Shown in pieces: positions 7,476-8,935 of a stretch of 8,935 bases of DNA (position 1 is the stretch's first letter; every line of letters begins with the position of its first letter). The position numbers were made by a program, and so were the translations under genes. Source of the DNA: an uncultured Porphyromonadaceae bacterium (GTDB taxonomy: Bacteria > Bacteroidota > Bacteroidia > Bacteroidales > Muribaculaceae); assembly GCA_905193995.1 (NCBI GenBank), contig CAJJQT010000058.1, forward strand, positions 1 through 8,935, read 5' to 3'. Below the pieces are notes generated by a model. That model had not been told where the DNA came from. It did no database searches and was given only the letters and a program-made list of their open reading frames with translations.

Positions 7476-8801
7476 GGCTACGCCGGAGCAGGCGGCCACG
7501 CCTTCCCCCGCAGCTACGGCAGAGCCGACCCCCGTTCCGGCCCCGGCAGGCAACCCGCTGACCGGGCTGGACGACGCCGACTACACCGGTAAGCGCCCCG
7601 TGGCCGTGATGCTGCGCACGCTGGACGGCGCACAGCCCCAGTGGGGCATTGCGTCCGCCGATGTGCTGATCGAGGGCGTGACCGAGGGCAACACCGCGGG
7701 TCTGATGGCGCTGTTTGCCGACGTGGACCGCATCAGCAAGGTGGGGCCGGTCGGCCCGGGCCGCGACCTGTTTTTGCAGGCCGCGCTGCCGCTGAACGCG
7801 ATGCCGGTCTCGATTGACAAGAACGTCTACGCGGCAAACCTGCTCAACACGCTGGCGTATCAGGATCTGGACGGCTACCACGTCGGCAAGACGGCGTTTG
7901 CCTTTGACCAGGGCCGTCAGGACGCAGGCTACCGCGAGGAAAACTGCTGGTACACCACCGGCGAGCTGATCCGCAACGGTGCGGCCAGCTACGGCACGGC
8001 GCTGGAGGGCAGCAACACCCCGCTGTTCCGTTTTGGCACGCGGGAGGAGGTTGCCCCCGAGAACCGCAGCGGCATGAGCCTGACCGTGACGTTCTCGAAA
8101 TCCGACAGCGAGCAGCTGAACTACAACACCGGCACCGGCCTGTACGAGAAGCTGAACGCCGACGGAAGCCCGATGACCGACGCCGACAACGGCCAGCAGG
8201 CGGCGTTCACCAACGTGTTTGTGCTGTATGCGTCCAGCGGCATCAAGGATGACGGCTACACCCGCCAGTACGACATGACCGGCGGCACCGGCCTCTACCT
8301 GCACGGCGGCGCGTGGGAGCAGATCTCGGGCCGTTCAGCCTGACCGCCACCGACGGCACGCCGCTGACCGTGGCCCCGGGCAAGAGCTTTATCGCGATCT
8401 GGGGCGGCTACTACGGCCAGGCCCTGCGCCTGACCGCCGCCGACGGCAGCGAGCAGACCCTGCCCGAAAAGCCCGCCCTGCTGGCAAGCGGCGTCACTGA
8501 TGAAGCCGCTGCCGCCGCCGAGGCCGCGCTGTCGAACGCGCAGAAGCTCATCGACGCGCAGGCTGCCATTGACCAGGCCAACGCCAGCCTGGCCGAGGCA
8601 CAGACTGAATTGCAGGACGCCCAGGCCGCCCTGGACGCCGACAGCGAGAACGCCGACCTGCTCGCCGCCCGCGATGCCGCGCAGGCAAAAATCGACGAGC
8701 TGAACCAGACCATCGCGGACAATCAGGCGTATCTGGATGCGAACGCTCCGCAGCCGGAGGAAACCGCGCAGCCGGAGGCAACCGAAGCCCCGGCGGAATG
8801 A
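7459..8801 (+). CDS. DUF3048 (YerB-family) protein with coiled-coil tail; 5'-truncated and frameshifted
   Basis: With one G restored near 8329 the visible protein has about 447 residues. It opens with a low-complexity Ala/Pro/Thr linker, then NPLTGL (from 7552), GKRPVAVML and VLIEGVTEG. The family-typical GPVGPGRD (7744-7767) and MPVSIDKNVYAANLLN follow. The C-terminal DUF3048 domain runs from about 8062 (SGMSLTVTFS, TNVFVLYAS, TGLYLHGGAWEQI) and continues in the shifted frame (GPFSLTATDG, VAPGKSFIAIW). YerB-type proteins are usually exported lipoproteins of Gram-positive bacteria with no settled function. The signal peptide or lipobox expected before the linker is absent because the sequence changes at the junction; frame-open sequence upstream (7243-7458) is antisense to the LRR gene and is not part of it. 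An extra tail, about 8499-8733, is rich in Ala, Gln, Glu and Leu with coiled-coil character (for example AQTELQDAQAALD), ending in a Pro/Glu/Thr tail. The spacing and the GCC/CTG-heavy codons suggest Oscillospiraceae. Confidence 0.88.
8328..8330 (+). other. Frameshift site: G run probably one base short
   Basis: The first frame ends GGAWEQISGRSA at the TGA 8341-8343. The conserved domain continues in another frame as GPFSLTATDGTPL. Restoring one G here reads GGAWEQISGPFSLTATDGTPL, an uninterrupted DUF3048 C-terminal domain. The alternative GTG at 8313 would start inside the domain and is not a believable gene start. Confidence 0.8.
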
Positions 8802-8840
8802 TGAAGGTGAGCGGCAGCCGCAAACGACCGGAGGGGCTTT

Positions 8841-8862
8841 GACGGGCCTTCCCATGGCCGTC
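8841..8862 (+). other. Weak hairpin after the DUF3048 gene
   Basis: GACGG(G)CC at 8841-8848 pairs with GGCCGTC at 8856-8862 around a 7-base loop, with one bulged G. It lies 40 bases after the stop codon but has no T tract, so it is only a possible transcript end. The rest of 8802-8935 shows no coding sequence. Confidence 0.3.
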
Positions 8863-8906
8863 CGTATCCCCCACAGCCGCCCGCTGCAAAAATTGCCGCC
8901 GTGTAG

Positions 8907-8926
8907 GGGCCGGGCATGCCCGGCCC
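8907..8926. repeat. Perfect 20-base GC palindrome, possible REP-like element
   Basis: Positions 8907-8916 are the exact reverse complement of 8917-8926, centred on GCATGC. The palindrome is preceded by CGTGTAG. From memory, similar GTAGGGGC-type palindromic units are scattered between genes of Faecalibacterium-like Clostridia; only this one copy is visible here. It could form a cruciform or a transcript hairpin, but no T tract follows. Confidence 0.5.
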
Positions 8927-8935
8927 GCGGCCTTC

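Noticed and set aside
7440..7480. Mobile-element insertion or horizontal transfer as the cause of the junction
   Set aside because: No terminal inverted repeats, target-site duplication, integrase or transposase is visible, and both genes are cut at the same place.
7309..8855. Minus-strand open frames (7309-8304 and 8295-8855) opposite the DUF3048 gene
   Set aside because: The coding strand has clear family motifs, and these frames have none. One of them also spans the junction.

Overview
The window looks like two unrelated gut-bacterial sequences joined at about 7450-7475. I could not identify a new biological system in it. The most important observation is the join itself, which cuts the 5' ends off both flanking genes.

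Positions 1 to about 7455 read as a GC-rich member of the Bacteroidales, possibly Muribaculaceae-like. This rests on protein style (an exported Tricorn-type protease, a leucine-rich-repeat surface protein with a type IX-secretion-like C-terminal domain), A-rich leaders without strong Shine-Dalgarno sequences, and AT-rich spacers between GC-rich genes. The layout is: the C-terminal half of a long-chain acyl-CoA synthetase (to 955), then 21 bases later a Tricorn-like S41 protease (977-4212) interrupted by one single-base frameshift at a C run near 1270. A strong intrinsic terminator (4262-4298) closes this probable operon. A short single-pass membrane protein follows (4347-4568), then a 305-base convergent spacer rich in inverted repeats that holds a minus-strand terminator (4811-4851). 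Next is a large minus-strand LRR protein (4874 to about 7456) whose N-terminal part is missing.

Positions from about 7459 to 8935 read as a Clostridia/Oscillospiraceae-type sequence (Faecalibacterium-like in style). They hold a DUF3048 (YerB-family) protein without its signal peptide, with one single-base frameshift at a G run near 8329 and an unusual coiled-coil tail. A spacer with a perfect GC palindrome follows. The two halves face away from each other at the join and both lack their 5' ends, which a cloning, read or assembly chimera explains more simply than gene transfer.

Functionally, the synthetase would activate fatty acids in the cytosol and the Tricorn-like enzyme would process peptides in the envelope; their pairing may be only operonic convenience. 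The LRR protein is probably displayed on the surface. The DUF3048 protein belongs to another cell. Both frameshifts are repaired by adding one base to a homopolymer, so sequencing or consensus error is more likely than true gene decay. No tRNA, rRNA, CRISPR array, insertion sequence or transposase was seen.
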